Shown here one piece after another: positions 1-7,392 of a stretch of 33,155 nucleotides of DNA. This stretch comes from DAOSVX01 sp964440405 (GTDB lineage: Bacteria; Bacillota_I; Bacilli_A; RF39; UBA660). The translations under genes and the position numbers were made by a program. Within the stretch, counting starts at the first letter, position 1. The number at the start of each line of letters is the position of its first letter. Location of the stretch: positions 1 to 33,155 of the forward strand of contig CAYTSB010000005.1 of assembly GCA_964440405.1 (NCBI GenBank). Direction: 5' to 3'. The notes beneath the pieces were generated by a model. The model saw only the letters and a list, made by a program, of their open reading frames with translations. It searched no databases and was not told where the DNA came from.

Positions 1-45
1 TGGATTGTTGTTTTTTAGTCGCATATTTATTTATAATAAATCATA

Positions 46-74
46 TTTACAAAATAAGAGTAAAGTGTTATAAT
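46..74 (+). promoter_or_regulatory. SigA-type promoter of rpsU
   Basis: TTTACA at 46-51 and TATAAT at 69-74 are separated by 17 bp, which is a near-consensus housekeeping promoter. Transcription should start near 81, just ahead of the purine-rich ribosome binding site of rpsU. Confidence 0.8.
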
Positions 75-102
75 TTTTTTGTAATTGAAGGGAGGGAGAA
101 AC

Positions 103-288
103 ATGACAAAAGTAGAAGTCAGAAATGGTAATATTGATGGAGCTTTAAGAAGATTTAAAGTTCAAGTGGCAAGAAGTGGAGTCCCTTCTGAGCTAAAAAA
201 GCATAAACATTACGAAAAACCTGGCGTTAAAAAGCGTAACGAAAAAAAAGAACAAATCAAAAATGCTAGAAAACATAGTAGAAACTAA
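103..288 (+). CDS. rpsU: 30S ribosomal protein S21
   Basis: This 61-residue basic protein matches the S21 family in length and sequence: it opens TKVEVRNGNIDGALRRFK and ends in a Lys/Arg-rich tail. S21 is a small-subunit protein near the mRNA/anti-Shine-Dalgarno region of 16S rRNA. An in-frame TTG at 85 would extend the protein, but the strong GGGAGGGAG site at 90-98 lies directly before the ATG at 103, so I take 103 as the start. The gene has its own near-consensus promoter and a hairpin overlapping its stop codon, so it is probably expressed as a single gene with some read-through. In Bacillus rpsU is followed by yqeY and then yqfA-yqfD; yqeY is absent here. Confidence 0.95.
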   Translation: MTKVEVRNGNIDGALRRFKVQVARSGVPSELKKHKHYEKPGVKKRNEKKEQIKNARKHSRN

Positions 289-309
289 GACTTATTTAAG
301 TCTTTTTTT
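287..309 (+). terminator. Intrinsic terminator after rpsU
   Basis: AAGACTTA (287-294) pairs with TAAGTCTT (297-304) and is followed by a run of T to 309. The hairpin overlaps the rpsU stop codon. It is AT-rich, so partial read-through into yqfC is plausible. Confidence 0.7.
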
Positions 310-322
310 AATATAATCTATT

Positions 323-571
323 ATGAATATGTTAAATAATATTAAAAATTTTTTATATGATCGTAATTATTTTATTGGTTTTTATAAAGATAATATTTAT
401 ATTTTTAATTATTTTTTAATTCCTATTTTTAATGATCAGGAGATTAAAATAACTTTTGAAGATTTTAGTATTATGATTATTGGTAAGAATTTAAAAATAA
501 TTAAAATGGAAGAAAAGGAATTGTTAATTAAAGGTACAGTTAATAATATTGGAGTTTATTATGAGAAATAA
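323..571 (+). CDS. yqfC: Sporulation protein YqfC-like
   Basis: The 82-residue product sits directly before yqfD, which is the conserved place of yqfC in spore formers, and its length is close to that of Bacillus YqfC (about 93). The second half has the short beta-strand pattern of the family (DFSIMIIGKNLKIIKMEEK followed by ELLIKGTV). The call rests mainly on length, position and this pattern. No clear ribosome binding site precedes the ATG at 323, and a second ATG at 329 is equally poor, so the exact start is uncertain. The 3' end overlaps yqfD by 11 bp, which suggests translational coupling. In Bacillus the yqfC-yqfD pair is transcribed in the mother cell during sporulation. Confidence 0.72.
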   Translation: MNMLNNIKNFLYDRNYFIGFYKDNIYIFNYFLIPIFNDQEIKITFEDFSIMIIGKNLKIIKMEEKELLIKGTVNNIGVYYEK

Positions 572-1682
572 TTATCTTTTAATTGAGATATCTGGTGAAT
601 ATCCTAATTTTTTTCTTAAAAAATGTTTAAACAACAAGATTTATTTAAAAGAAATAAACTATTTAAAAAATGATTTAATAACTGTTAAATGTTTAAAAGA
701 TGATTATTCTAAGATTTTAAATTTATCTAAAGACTATCAAATAAAAAAAATAAGTGATCTAGGAATTAATTTTGTTATTAATAATGTTAAACAAAATAGT
801 TTGATCTATCTATCTTTAATTTTAATTATTTGCTTTATGTATCTGTTTACTAATTTCATTGTTGAAATTAAAGTAATTCATTCCAATAGCGATTTAAGAA
901 GATTAATTTATTTTGAACTGGAAAACAATGGTGTAAAGAATTTATCATTTAAAAAAAACTATAATACCCTGCAAAAAATTAAAAATCAGATAATCAATAC
1001 TCATAAAGATAAAATAGAGTGGTTAGAAATTATTAGTAAAGGAATGAGTTATGAAATAAGGATAGAAGAAAGAAAACTCAATCCTGCAGCAAAAGATGAT
1101 AATAAATGTCATATTGTAGCTAAAAAGGCTGCTATCATTAAAGAAATAGTTCATAGTAATGGGGAAGTAATATTAGAAAATAATGATTATGTTAATAAAG
1201 GTGATATTTTAATTTCAGGAGATATTATCTATAATAACGAAGTGACTTCTTCAGTTTGTGCTGAAGGAACTGTTTACGGTGAAGTTTGGTATATGGCAAC
1301 GGTTTCTTTACCTTTAGATTATCAGGAACAAATTAAAACCGGCAAAATCTGGTATAATTTCCAATATAAAAACAATAAAATATTTAAAAGTAAATATAAA
1401 AATTATCTTAGTGAAGAGAAAAAACTATTTAAATTATTTGATGATAATTTATATCTGATAAAAGAGCATCAAATAACTATCAAGCTTCATCGTTATCAAG
1501 AAAAAGAAGCTTATGAAATCGCTGTTAATAAAGTAATAGCTAGTATTGAAACCAAATTAAAAGAAAAAGAAGCAATTATTTCACAAAATGTTTTGAAAAA
1601 AGAGTTAAATGATAGTACAATTACATTAGAGGTATTTGTAGCAGTAAAAGAAATTATAAGTACTTCCCTTGTATACCAATGA
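561..1682 (+). CDS. yqfD: Sporulation protein YqfD
   Basis: This 373-residue protein matches YqfD (about 400 residues in Bacillus). It has a soluble N-terminal part, one hydrophobic segment at about residues 80-101 (rich in L, I and F), and a long C-terminal domain that should lie on the outer side of the membrane, containing the family-like stretch around GTVYGEVWYMATVSLPL. YqfD is required for efficient sporulation at the engulfment/forespore stage; its molecular role is not well established. I chose the ATG at 561 because GGAG at 551-554 is well spaced before it; a TTG at 549 would overlap that site. The gene overlaps yqfC. In most Bacilli phoH and yqfF follow; here a VanZ-like gene does. 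Confidence 0.85.
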   Translation: MRNNYLLIEISGEYPNFFLKKCLNNKIYLKEINYLKNDLITVKCLKDDYSKILNLSKDYQIKKISDLGINFVINNVKQNSLIYLSLILIICFMYLFTNFIVEIKVIHSNSDLRRLIYFELENNGVKNLSFKKNYNTLQKIKNQIINTHKDKIEWLEIISKGMSYEIRIEERKLNPAAKDDNKCHIVAKKAAIIKEIVHSNGEVILENNDYVNKGDILISGDIIYNNEVTSSVCAEGTVYGEVWYMATVSLPLDYQEQIKTGKIWYNFQYKNNKIFKSKYKNYLSEEKKLFKLFDDNLYLIKEHQITIKLHRYQEKEAYEIAVNKVIASIETKLKEKEAIISQNVLKKELNDSTITLEVFVAVKEIISTSLVYQ

Positions 1683-1696
1683 AAAGGGTTGATTAA

Positions 1697-2311
1697 ATGA
1701 ATAATATAATTGTAAAAATAATGAATGGAATCTGGCCAATGTTAATTGTTTTTATTGTGGTTTTGATTGCAACTAGGTTATTTTATCTACGATTAAATGG
1801 TAAGAAACTTGTTTTATACAAAGAGGTTTTAACTTTGCTTTTTATTGTCTATCTTTTAATATTATTCGAATTAGTTACAACAACTGATTTACAAGGAAGT
1901 GGCTTTAATTTAATTCCTTTTAGAGAAATCTTAAGATATAGTTTAAATTCCAAAGAATTTTTTAGTAATGTGGTTGGCAATATTCTAATTTTTATTCCGT
2001 TTGGTTATTTTATTTCTTCGTATATCAATGCTAAAAGTTTAGGCCCAATTACTTTTGTAACATTAATTACATCTTTAAGCATTGAACTGGTTCAATTAAA
2101 AATCGGTAGGGCATTTGATATTGATGATATAATTTTGAATACTATCGGCAGTATTTTAGGCTTTCTTTTATTTATTGGCTTATCTGCTATTAAAAAGCAT
2201 TTGCCGGGATTATTCCAAAATGATTTTTTATATAATTTAATTTGTATTGTAGCAGTTCTGGGGATTATTCTATATTTCCTAGGTATTATTAATTTTGGGT
2301 GGCTCCAATGA
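1697..2311 (+). CDS. VanZ-like family membrane protein
   Basis: The 204-residue product has five or so hydrophobic segments and the VanZ-family core: NLIPFREI, then a loop, NVVGNILIFIPFGYF, and later SIELVQLKIGRAFDIDDIILNTIGSILGF. The founding VanZ gives low-level teicoplanin resistance by an unknown mechanism; most family members are membrane proteins without assigned function. AAAGGG before ATG 1697 serves as ribosome binding site. The stop codon overlaps the ybeY start (ATGA at 2308-2311), so the two are translationally coupled. Its place, between yqfD and ybeY, is where phoH and yqfF normally lie in Bacilli, which is unusual. I do not infer antibiotic resistance from this alone. Confidence 0.85.
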   Translation: MNNIIVKIMNGIWPMLIVFIVVLIATRLFYLRLNGKKLVLYKEVLTLLFIVYLLILFELVTTTDLQGSGFNLIPFREILRYSLNSKEFFSNVVGNILIFIPFGYFISSYINAKSLGPITFVTLITSLSIELVQLKIGRAFDIDDIILNTIGSILGFLLFIGLSAIKKHLPGLFQNDFLYNLICIVAVLGIILYFLGIINFGWLQ

Positions 2312-2742
2312 ATGAAATTATTATCAATGACTTATATGGTTATAAAAACTATTCTTATTTAAAGAAGATATTAAATTATAGTTTAACTAAATTAAATATT
2401 AAAAATGTTAGTTTTTCAATTATCTTTGTAGACGATGATTATATTCAAAAACTAAACAAAAATTTTCGTGACAAAGATCGAGTTACAGATGTCATTTCTT
2501 TCGCTTTTAGAGATGAGGCTCATTTTGAGAATCAAAATTTACTAGGAGATATTTATATTTCCATTCCTCAAATGATTAGACAGGCTAAGGAATATGATCA
2601 CAGTGAAAAAAGGGAATTATCATTTTTAAGTATTCATGGCTTACTTCATTTATTGGGATATAATCATGAGGTAGTAGAAGATGAAAAAATAATGTTTGAT
2701 TTACAAGATAAGATATTAATTGAAACAGGAATTACAAGGTAG
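2308..2742 (+). CDS. ybeY: Endoribonuclease YbeY / 16S rRNA maturation factor
   Basis: The 144-residue protein carries the zinc-binding signature HGLLHLLGYNHE, with His110, His114 and His120 (the H-X3-H-X5-H pattern of YbeY). It also has the family stretch NKNFRDKDRVTDVISFAF and the GDIYIS segment. YbeY is a metal-dependent endoribonuclease that takes part in 16S rRNA 3'-end maturation and ribosome quality control. A GTG at 2299 is in frame, but GGGTGG at 2297-2302 lies just before the ATG at 2308, so I start there. It overlaps the VanZ-like gene by four bases. In most Bacilli dgkA lies between ybeY and cdd; it is missing here. Confidence 0.93.
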   Translation: MNEIIINDLYGYKNYSYLKKILNYSLTKLNIKNVSFSIIFVDDDYIQKLNKNFRDKDRVTDVISFAFRDEAHFENQNLLGDIYISIPQMIRQAKEYDHSEKRELSFLSIHGLLHLLGYNHEVVEDEKIMFDLQDKILIETGITR

Positions 2743-2750
2743 GTGGAATT

Positions 2751-3137
2751 ATGGAACAAATATTAAAAGAATTATTAGAAAAAGCTTATGCCCCTTATTC
2801 TAATTATAAAGTGGCAGCAGTAGTTGTTACTCATAATAATGAAATATTTAAAGGGGTAAATGTTGAAAATGCCAGTTATGGAGCAACAATTTGTGCGGAG
2901 CGAAATGCCATTTTAAATGCAGTTACAAATGGCTATCAAAAAGGGGACTTTAAAGAATTGTATGTGATGGTGGATAGTGATAAAGTGGCAACCCCATGTT
3001 TTATTTGCAGACAGGTCATTAGTGAGTTCTTTACAAATGATGCGCAAGTAATTTTAATGAACAAAGAAGGTCAAAAAGAAAGTTATTCGGTTTTGGATTT
3101 ATGCCCTAAGCCATTTAATGATGAGGATTTGAAATGA
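2751..3137 (+). CDS. cdd: Cytidine deaminase
   Basis: The 128-residue protein is a homotetrameric-type cytidine deaminase. It shows the catalytic CAERNAI motif with the zinc ligand Cys48 and proton-shuttle Glu50, and PCFICRQV with zinc ligands Cys83 and Cys86. The N-terminal AYAPYSNYKVAAVV segment binds substrate. It deaminates cytidine and deoxycytidine to uridine forms in pyrimidine salvage. AGGTGG at 2741-2746 is the ribosome binding site. The TGA stop overlaps the start of era (ATGA at 3134-3137), the arrangement usual for Bacilli. Confidence 0.95.
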   Translation: MEQILKELLEKAYAPYSNYKVAAVVVTHNNEIFKGVNVENASYGATICAERNAILNAVTNGYQKGDFKELYVMVDSDKVATPCFICRQVISEFFTNDAQVILMNKEGQKESYSVLDLCPKPFNDEDLK

Positions 3138-4018
3138 AAAGTGGATTTGTTAGTTTAATCGGCAGACCTAATGCTGGAAAGAGTACTTTATTAAATGCTA
3201 TTATTAATTCTAAAATAGCCATTACATCTACTAAACCCCAAACAACTAGAAATATTATTCAGGGAATTTACAATGAAGACGATTATCAAATCGTTTTTAT
3301 TGATACTCCAGGAATTAATAAAGCAGCTAATAAATTAGGTAAATTTTTAAATAAACAAGCAACTTCTTTAATGAATGATGTTGATGCTATTTTATTTGTA
3401 ATTGATGGCAGCGATATTTTTGGACCTCAGGAAAAAGCTATTTTAGAGCAATTGCATGATAAAGATATACCAGTGATTTTAGTAATTAATAAAATTGATA
3501 AAATGAGTGATGAAGAGTTACTCGTTAAAATTGATCAGTGTAAAGATTCTTATCCTTTTTCAGATATTGTGCCATTATCAGCAATTAAAAAAGATAATAT
3601 TAAAAGATTGTTGGAAGTTATTAAAACCCATTTGAAAGATGATATGAAATATTTTGACAGTGATATTAAAACAACTAATAGTAAAAACTTTATGATTAGT
3701 GAATTTGTTAGAGAAAAAGTTTTAGAACTCACTGAAAAAGAAGTCCCTTATGCCGTAACATGTTTTACAACTTTGGTTGAAGAAAAAAAAGACATTGTTA
3801 ATATTATGGTTGATGTTATTGTTGAAAGAGATTCTATTAAAAAAATTATCATTGGTAAAAAAGGGGATATGCTCAAAGCAATTGGTACTAGAGCCAGAAA
3901 AGATATCGAAGAATACTTTAATAAAAAAGTATATTTAGAATTATATGTTAAAACAATTCGCAAATGGCGTGATAAAGATAAACAACTAGCTTTATTAGGT
4001 TTTAAAGATTTTGAATAA
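3134..4018 (+). CDS. era: GTPase Era
   Basis: Era is an essential GTPase that binds 16S rRNA near the anti-Shine-Dalgarno sequence during 30S assembly. The 294-residue protein has the G1 loop GRPNAGKST (10-18), G3 DTPG (57-60), G4 NKID (119-122), and a C-terminal KH domain containing IIGKKGDMLKAIG and ending near VKTIRKWRDKD. Length is typical (about 300). Translation is coupled to cdd by the four-base overlap. The next genes, yqzL and recO, keep the Bacilli order. Confidence 0.97.
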   Translation: MKSGFVSLIGRPNAGKSTLLNAIINSKIAITSTKPQTTRNIIQGIYNEDDYQIVFIDTPGINKAANKLGKFLNKQATSLMNDVDAILFVIDGSDIFGPQEKAILEQLHDKDIPVILVINKIDKMSDEELLVKIDQCKDSYPFSDIVPLSAIKKDNIKRLLEVIKTHLKDDMKYFDSDIKTTNSKNFMISEFVREKVLELTEKEVPYAVTCFTTLVEEKKDIVNIMVDVIVERDSIKKIIIGKKGDMLKAIGTRARKDIEEYFNKKVYLELYVKTIRKWRDKDKQLALLGFKDFE

Positions 4019-4064
4019 GAAGTAAAAATATTACTCAGTATATAATTAGAAAGGACTAAGTAAT

Positions 4065-4148
4065 ATGACTAAAAAAGAAGCTTGGGAGTTATTTAAAAAA
4101 ACCGGTAAAATAGAACATTATTTGCAATATAAAAGATTGGATAAGTAA
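4065..4148 (+). CDS. yqzL: YqzL-like small protein
   Basis: Between era and recO lies a 27-residue reading frame with the pattern WELFKKTGKIEHYLQYKRL. It matches my recollection of the YqzL-like family (W-x-x-F-x-x-T-G-x-I-E-x-Y-L-x-[YF]-K), which occupies this exact position in Bacillus, where it is about 47 residues. Function is unknown. AGAAAGGA at 4048-4055 is a fair ribosome binding site, and the stop codon lies one base before the recO ATG, so it may couple recO translation. The product is shorter than the usual family member because it lacks a C-terminal extension. It is easily missed because of its size. Confidence 0.72.
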   Translation: MTKKEAWELFKKTGKIEHYLQYKRLDK

Positions 4149-4149
4149 A

Positions 4150-4878
4150 ATGATTATAGAAGTGGAAGGCATTATCATCAGTGAAGTAGCTTACGGTGAA
4201 ACAAGTAAAATTATTAATGTATATACTAAAGAAAAGGGCATTATCGGTATTATTTGCAAAGGAGCTAAAAGTCCTAAAAATAAATGCCGAGTTTTTACCA
4301 TGCGATTTACGTATGGAGTTTTTAATGTCTATTACAAAGAAAAAAAACTCTCAACCTTAATTTCAGTTGATCCGGTTAATAATTTATCTAATATTAAAAG
4401 TGATATCACTTTAATGGGTTATTTAACTTATATTACGGAACTGGTAACTCAAATCTATAAACAAAATGAAGATAAAAATATTTATAATCTTTATATAACT
4501 GGTATTTTAAAAATAGAAGAAGGATTAAATCCTTTAATAATTACTAATATACTAGAACTAAAACTATTGGATTACTTAGGAGTCTCCTTAGAATTAAATA
4601 AATGTGTTAAATGTGGCAGTAAAGATAATATTGTTACTTTAGATTACTTAGAAGGTGGTTATATTTGTGGTAAGTGTCGCACTACCGAAGAAATAATTAA
4701 TCAAAAAGTAATAAAAATGCTCAGAATGTATTATTATGTTGATATAAATAGTATTTCTAAAATTGATATTAGTTTTGATATTAGTATGAAAATTAATAAA
4801 TTATTAGATGATTACTACGATAAATATACTGGATTATATTTATATAGCAAATCTTTTTTAACAAGTTTAAGGAAATGA
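4150..4878 (+). CDS. recO: DNA repair protein RecO
   Basis: RecO helps load RecA onto SSB-coated single-stranded DNA in the RecFOR pathway. The 242-residue protein has the N-terminal OB-fold (VEGIIISEVAYGETSKIINVYTKE, split here as VEGIIISEVAYGETSK and IINVYTKE) with the following IICKGAKSPKNK segment, and a zinc-finger formed by Cys152, Cys155, Cys173 and Cys176. Length matches the family (about 250). It starts one base after the yqzL stop and lacks a strong ribosome binding site of its own, so coupling to yqzL is likely. The gene ends the yqfC-recO run; a new promoter follows. Confidence 0.93.
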   Translation: MIIEVEGIIISEVAYGETSKIINVYTKEKGIIGIICKGAKSPKNKCRVFTMRFTYGVFNVYYKEKKLSTLISVDPVNNLSNIKSDITLMGYLTYITELVTQIYKQNEDKNIYNLYITGILKIEEGLNPLIITNILELKLLDYLGVSLELNKCVKCGSKDNIVTLDYLEGGYICGKCRTTEEIINQKVIKMLRMYYYVDINSISKIDISFDISMKINKLLDDYYDKYTGLYLYSKSFLTSLRK

Positions 4879-4879
4879 A

Positions 4880-4908
4880 TTGTTAAATTTTAATTATTAA
4901 GATATAAT
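4880..4908 (+). promoter_or_regulatory. SigA-type promoter of glyQS
   Basis: TTGTTA at 4880-4885 and TATAAT at 4903-4908 are 17 bp apart. The leader to the ATG at 4929 is very short, so there is no room for a T-box in front of this aminoacyl-tRNA synthetase gene. Confidence 0.7.
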
Positions 4909-4928
4909 TTAAAGTAAGAAGTGATATT

Positions 4929-6299
4929 ATGAAAAAATTAAATATGGATGAATTAGTCAGTTACTCAAAAACCTATGGTTTTATTTTTCAGGGTAGCGAA
5001 ATCTATGGCGGTCTTGCTAATACCTGGGATTACGGTCCTTTAGGAACAAAACTTAAAAATAATATTATGGATGCTTGGCGTAAAAGATTTATTCAGGAAA
5101 GACCCAATGCTTATGAAGTGGATGCAGCTATTTTAATGCACCCTAAAGTATGGGAGGCAAGTGGTCATATAGCTTCTTTTGCTGATCCGTTAATTGATTG
5201 CAGGAGTTGTAAAAAAAGATATCGTGCTGATAACTTAATTAATGATTTTACCGGTAGTTCTAAAGGGGATGCCATGACTAATGAGGAAATGGTTTCATTT
5301 ATTAAAGAAAATAAAGTTTCTTGTCCTAAATGCGGTAAAACTAATTTTACTGATATCAGACAATTTAAATTAATGTTTGAAACTTACCGGGGAGTTACTG
5401 AAGATTCTAAAAGTGTTATTTATTTAAGACCGGAGAATGCTCAGGGAGAATATGTTAACTTTTTAAATGTTCAAAGAAGTATGAGAGCCAAATTACCATT
5501 TAGTATTGGTCAGATTGGCAAAGCTTTTAGAAATGAAATTACTCCTGGAAACTTTGTTTTTAGAACTATTGAATTTGAACAAATGGAATATCAGACCTTT
5601 TGTAAAGAAGGCGCTGATCAGGAATTATATGATTATTTTAAGGAATATGGTAAGAAATTCTATATAGATTTAGGTATTAAAGAAGAGAATTTAAGATATC
5701 ACGATCATGAAAAATTAGCTCATTATGCTAAAGCTGCCTGTGATATTGAATATAAGTTTCCTTTTGGTTGGGGAGAATTAAATGGTACTCATAATCGTAC
5801 TAACTATGATTTAACTCGTCATCAGGAATATAGTGGTGAAAAAATGGAATATCTAGATCAGGAAACCAATGAAAAATTTATTCCTTATATTATTGAATCA
5901 ACTTATGGTGTAGGAAGAACTATTCTAGCTATTCTCTTTGAAAGTTATGTTGAAGAAGATTTACCTGATGGAACAACTAGAGAAGTGTTGAAAATACACC
6001 CCTTTTTAGCACCGTATAAAGTAGCAGTACTACCTTTGGTTAAAAAATATCATAGCGAAAAAGCTTTAGAAATATATAATGACTTAGCGAAAAACTTTAT
6101 GACTATTTATGATGATACCGCTTCCATTGGTAAAAGGTATCGTCGTGAAGATGCCATTGGAACTCCTTATGCAGTAACTGTTGATGATGAAACCATTAAA
6201 AACAATACTATAACTATTAGAAATAGAGATACAATGGAACAGGAAATTATTAAGATAAATGAGATTGAGAACTATCTAAAATCAAAGATATCTTTCTAA
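4929..6299 (+). CDS. glyQS: Glycyl-tRNA synthetase, single-chain dimeric type
   Basis: This is a class II synthetase of the alpha2 (eukaryote/archaea-like) type, 456 residues, not the alpha2beta2 GlyQ/GlyS enzyme. It begins with YGFIFQGSEIYGGLANTWDYGP, the family hallmark (split: YGFIFQGSEIYGG, LANTWDYGP), and contains CRSCKKRYRADN and CPKCGKTNF cysteine pairs, RPENAQGEYVNF, and FRTIEFEQMEYQTF around motif 2. The C-terminal part is the anticodon-binding domain (APYKVAVLPLVKK). It charges tRNA-Gly. Bacillus has the alpha2 type elsewhere, and the recO neighbourhood usually carries a glycyl-tRNA synthetase in Firmicutes, so the place is conserved. Confidence 0.95.
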   Translation: MKKLNMDELVSYSKTYGFIFQGSEIYGGLANTWDYGPLGTKLKNNIMDAWRKRFIQERPNAYEVDAAILMHPKVWEASGHIASFADPLIDCRSCKKRYRADNLINDFTGSSKGDAMTNEEMVSFIKENKVSCPKCGKTNFTDIRQFKLMFETYRGVTEDSKSVIYLRPENAQGEYVNFLNVQRSMRAKLPFSIGQIGKAFRNEITPGNFVFRTIEFEQMEYQTFCKEGADQELYDYFKEYGKKFYIDLGIKEENLRYHDHEKLAHYAKAACDIEYKFPFGWGELNGTHNRTNYDLTRHQEYSGEKMEYLDQETNEKFIPYIIESTYGVGRTILAILFESYVEEDLPDGTTREVLKIHPFLAPYKVAVLPLVKKYHSEKALEIYNDLAKNFMTIYDDTASIGKRYRREDAIGTPYAVTVDDETIKNNTITIRNRDTMEQEIIKINEIENYLKSKISF

Positions 6300-6311
6300 A
6301 AAGATGTTTTT
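6290..6311 (+). terminator. Possible weak terminator after glyQS
   Basis: ATCTTT (6290-6295) pairs with AAAGAT (6300-6305) around a CTAA loop and is followed by a short T run. The stem is only six base pairs and AT-rich, so it is a weak candidate. Confidence 0.35.
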
Positions 6312-6323
6312 GTTCAAAATAGT

Positions 6324-6352
6324 TTGAAAAATCAATTATAATTTGCTACAAT
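6324..6352 (+). promoter_or_regulatory. SigA-type promoter of sepF-divIVA
   Basis: TTGAAA at 6324-6329 and TACAAT at 6347-6352 are 17 bp apart, and TGC directly before the -10 gives an extended -10 element. Confidence 0.7.
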
Positions 6353-6393
6353 TACATAGTAGTGGAGATATAAATTTTAAGGAGGTCTAATTT

Positions 6394-6801
6394 ATGGGCT
6401 TATTTCAAAAAATATTTAACAGTGAAGATATAGAAACAAGCAATCTTGAAGAAGAATACTATAATTTGAGTGATGATGAAGCACTAAAAGGATCTAGTAA
6501 GTGTGGCAGTCAAATGATTTTGTTAGAACCAAGAGCTTATTCAGAAAGTCAACAAATTGCTGATCACTTAAAAAATCGTAATAGTGTAGTAGTTAATTTA
6601 AAAAGAGTAACTTCAGCCCAGGCCAAAAGAATAATTGATTTTTTGACCGGAACATTGTATGCTATAGGTGGAGATTTACAAAAAATTGGTAACGGCATTT
6701 ATTTATGTGCTCCTAAAAATGTTAGTGTTCAAGGTAAAATAACTGAAGAAGATGAAAAGAATAAAGATAAAGACAGTATAGAAGATGAAATAGACTGGTA
6801 A
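6394..6801 (+). CDS. sepF: Cell division protein SepF
   Basis: SepF binds FtsZ filaments and, through an N-terminal amphipathic helix, anchors them to the membrane. The 135-residue protein starts MGLFQKIF, the expected membrane-targeting helix, followed by an acidic linker. The SepF core runs from about 45 to 120 and includes MILLEPRAYSESQQIADHLK, VVVNLKRVTSAQAKRIIDFL and GGDLQKIGNGIYLCAP. AAGGAGGT at 6379-6386 is a consensus ribosome binding site. divIVA follows at 18 bp, so the two form an operon; the ylmG and ylmH genes usually between them in Bacilli are missing. Confidence 0.95.
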   Translation: MGLFQKIFNSEDIETSNLEEEYYNLSDDEALKGSSKCGSQMILLEPRAYSESQQIADHLKNRNSVVVNLKRVTSAQAKRIIDFLTGTLYAIGGDLQKIGNGIYLCAPKNVSVQGKITEEDEKNKDKDSIEDEIDW

Positions 6802-6819
6802 TATGTCTAGAGGTGTCTT

Positions 6820-7257
6820 ATGCAAATAAAAAAATTTAAGTCAAGTTTTTCCGGGTATGATAAATACGAAGTTAATAAGTTTGTTGGTGATGTAGTTAAA
6901 GAATATGAAGACGTGCTTAATAATCTAAAACAAAAAGATAATGAAATTAATGAACTTCGTAATCGTTTAACTCGCTTTGAAAGTATGGAAAACACTCTAA
7001 ATAAAGCTATTTTAGTTGCCGAAGATGCTTCTAATAGAATTAAGAAAATGGCTCAAGAGGAGAGTACTACCGTATTAACTGATGCTAAAAAGAATGCATC
7101 TCGAATTATTAATGATGCATTATTAAGATCGGAAAAGATTGATAATGAAATGCTTTTCTTAAAAAGAAAGATAGAAAATTATAAAAAACGAATTAAACAT
7201 GAAATTGAGAATCAGTTGGAAATGATTGAGCAGATGGATGAAGTAATTGATAATTAG
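6820..7257 (+). CDS. divIVA: DivIVA-like cell division / polar scaffold protein
   Basis: The 145-residue product has the N-terminal DivIVA lipid-binding domain (KKFKSSFSGYDKYEVNKFV, with the Phe/Tyr pattern of the family) and then a long coiled coil rich in Glu, Lys and Asn with an Ala-rich stretch that is typical of DivIVA/GpsB proteins. Such proteins mark negatively curved membrane at septa and poles. It is close to Bacillus DivIVA in length (164). AGAGGTG at 6809-6815 is the ribosome binding site. In Bacillus divIVA is followed by ileS; here ileS lies nearly 20 kb away. Confidence 0.92.
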   Translation: MQIKKFKSSFSGYDKYEVNKFVGDVVKEYEDVLNNLKQKDNEINELRNRLTRFESMENTLNKAILVAEDASNRIKKMAQEESTTVLTDAKKNASRIINDALLRSEKIDNEMLFLKRKIENYKKRIKHEIENQLEMIEQMDEVIDN

Positions 7258-7263
7258 GACTAG

Positions 7264-7289
7264 ACTATCGATTTTATCGATAGTTTTTT
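7264..7289 (+). terminator. Intrinsic terminator after divIVA
   Basis: ACTATCGAT (7264-7272) pairs perfectly with ATCGATAGT (7276-7284) around a TTT loop, followed by a T run to 7289. This is a strong terminator. Confidence 0.88.
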
Positions 7290-7308
7290 ATAGAAAACTT
7301 TCTTTTTT

Positions 7309-7324
7309 GTATCACATTTGATAC
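7309..7324. repeat. Short inverted repeat upstream of the AMP-ligase promoter
   Basis: GTATCA (7309-7314) and TGATAC (7319-7324) form a perfect six-base inverted repeat with a four-base spacer, ending 19 bp upstream of the -35 of the following gene. It could be an activator or repressor site, or chance. Confidence 0.35.
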
Positions 7325-7343
7325 TTATAATTAACAAAAATTG

Positions 7344-7372
7344 TTGAATACCATTATTTTCCAATATATACT
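7344..7372 (+). promoter_or_regulatory. SigA-type promoter of the AMP-ligase gene
   Basis: TTGAAT at 7344-7349 and TATACT at 7367-7372 are 17 bp apart, with AGAGGAG and the ATG at 7393 close downstream. Confidence 0.7.
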
Positions 7373-7392
7373 ATAAGCGAAGAGGAGAAAAT

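Noticed and set aside
312..317. TATAAT directly before yqfC as a promoter
   Set aside because: There is no -35 at a suitable distance, and the transcript would start at or after the ATG; AT-rich chance match is more likely.
1697..2311. Glycopeptide resistance locus based on the VanZ-like gene
   Set aside because: No vanA-, vanH- or vanX-like genes are present and VanZ-like proteins are widespread without resistance.
4041..4046. TATAAT before yqzL as a promoter
   Set aside because: The nearest TTGAAT is 24 bp away, too far; no other -35 fits.
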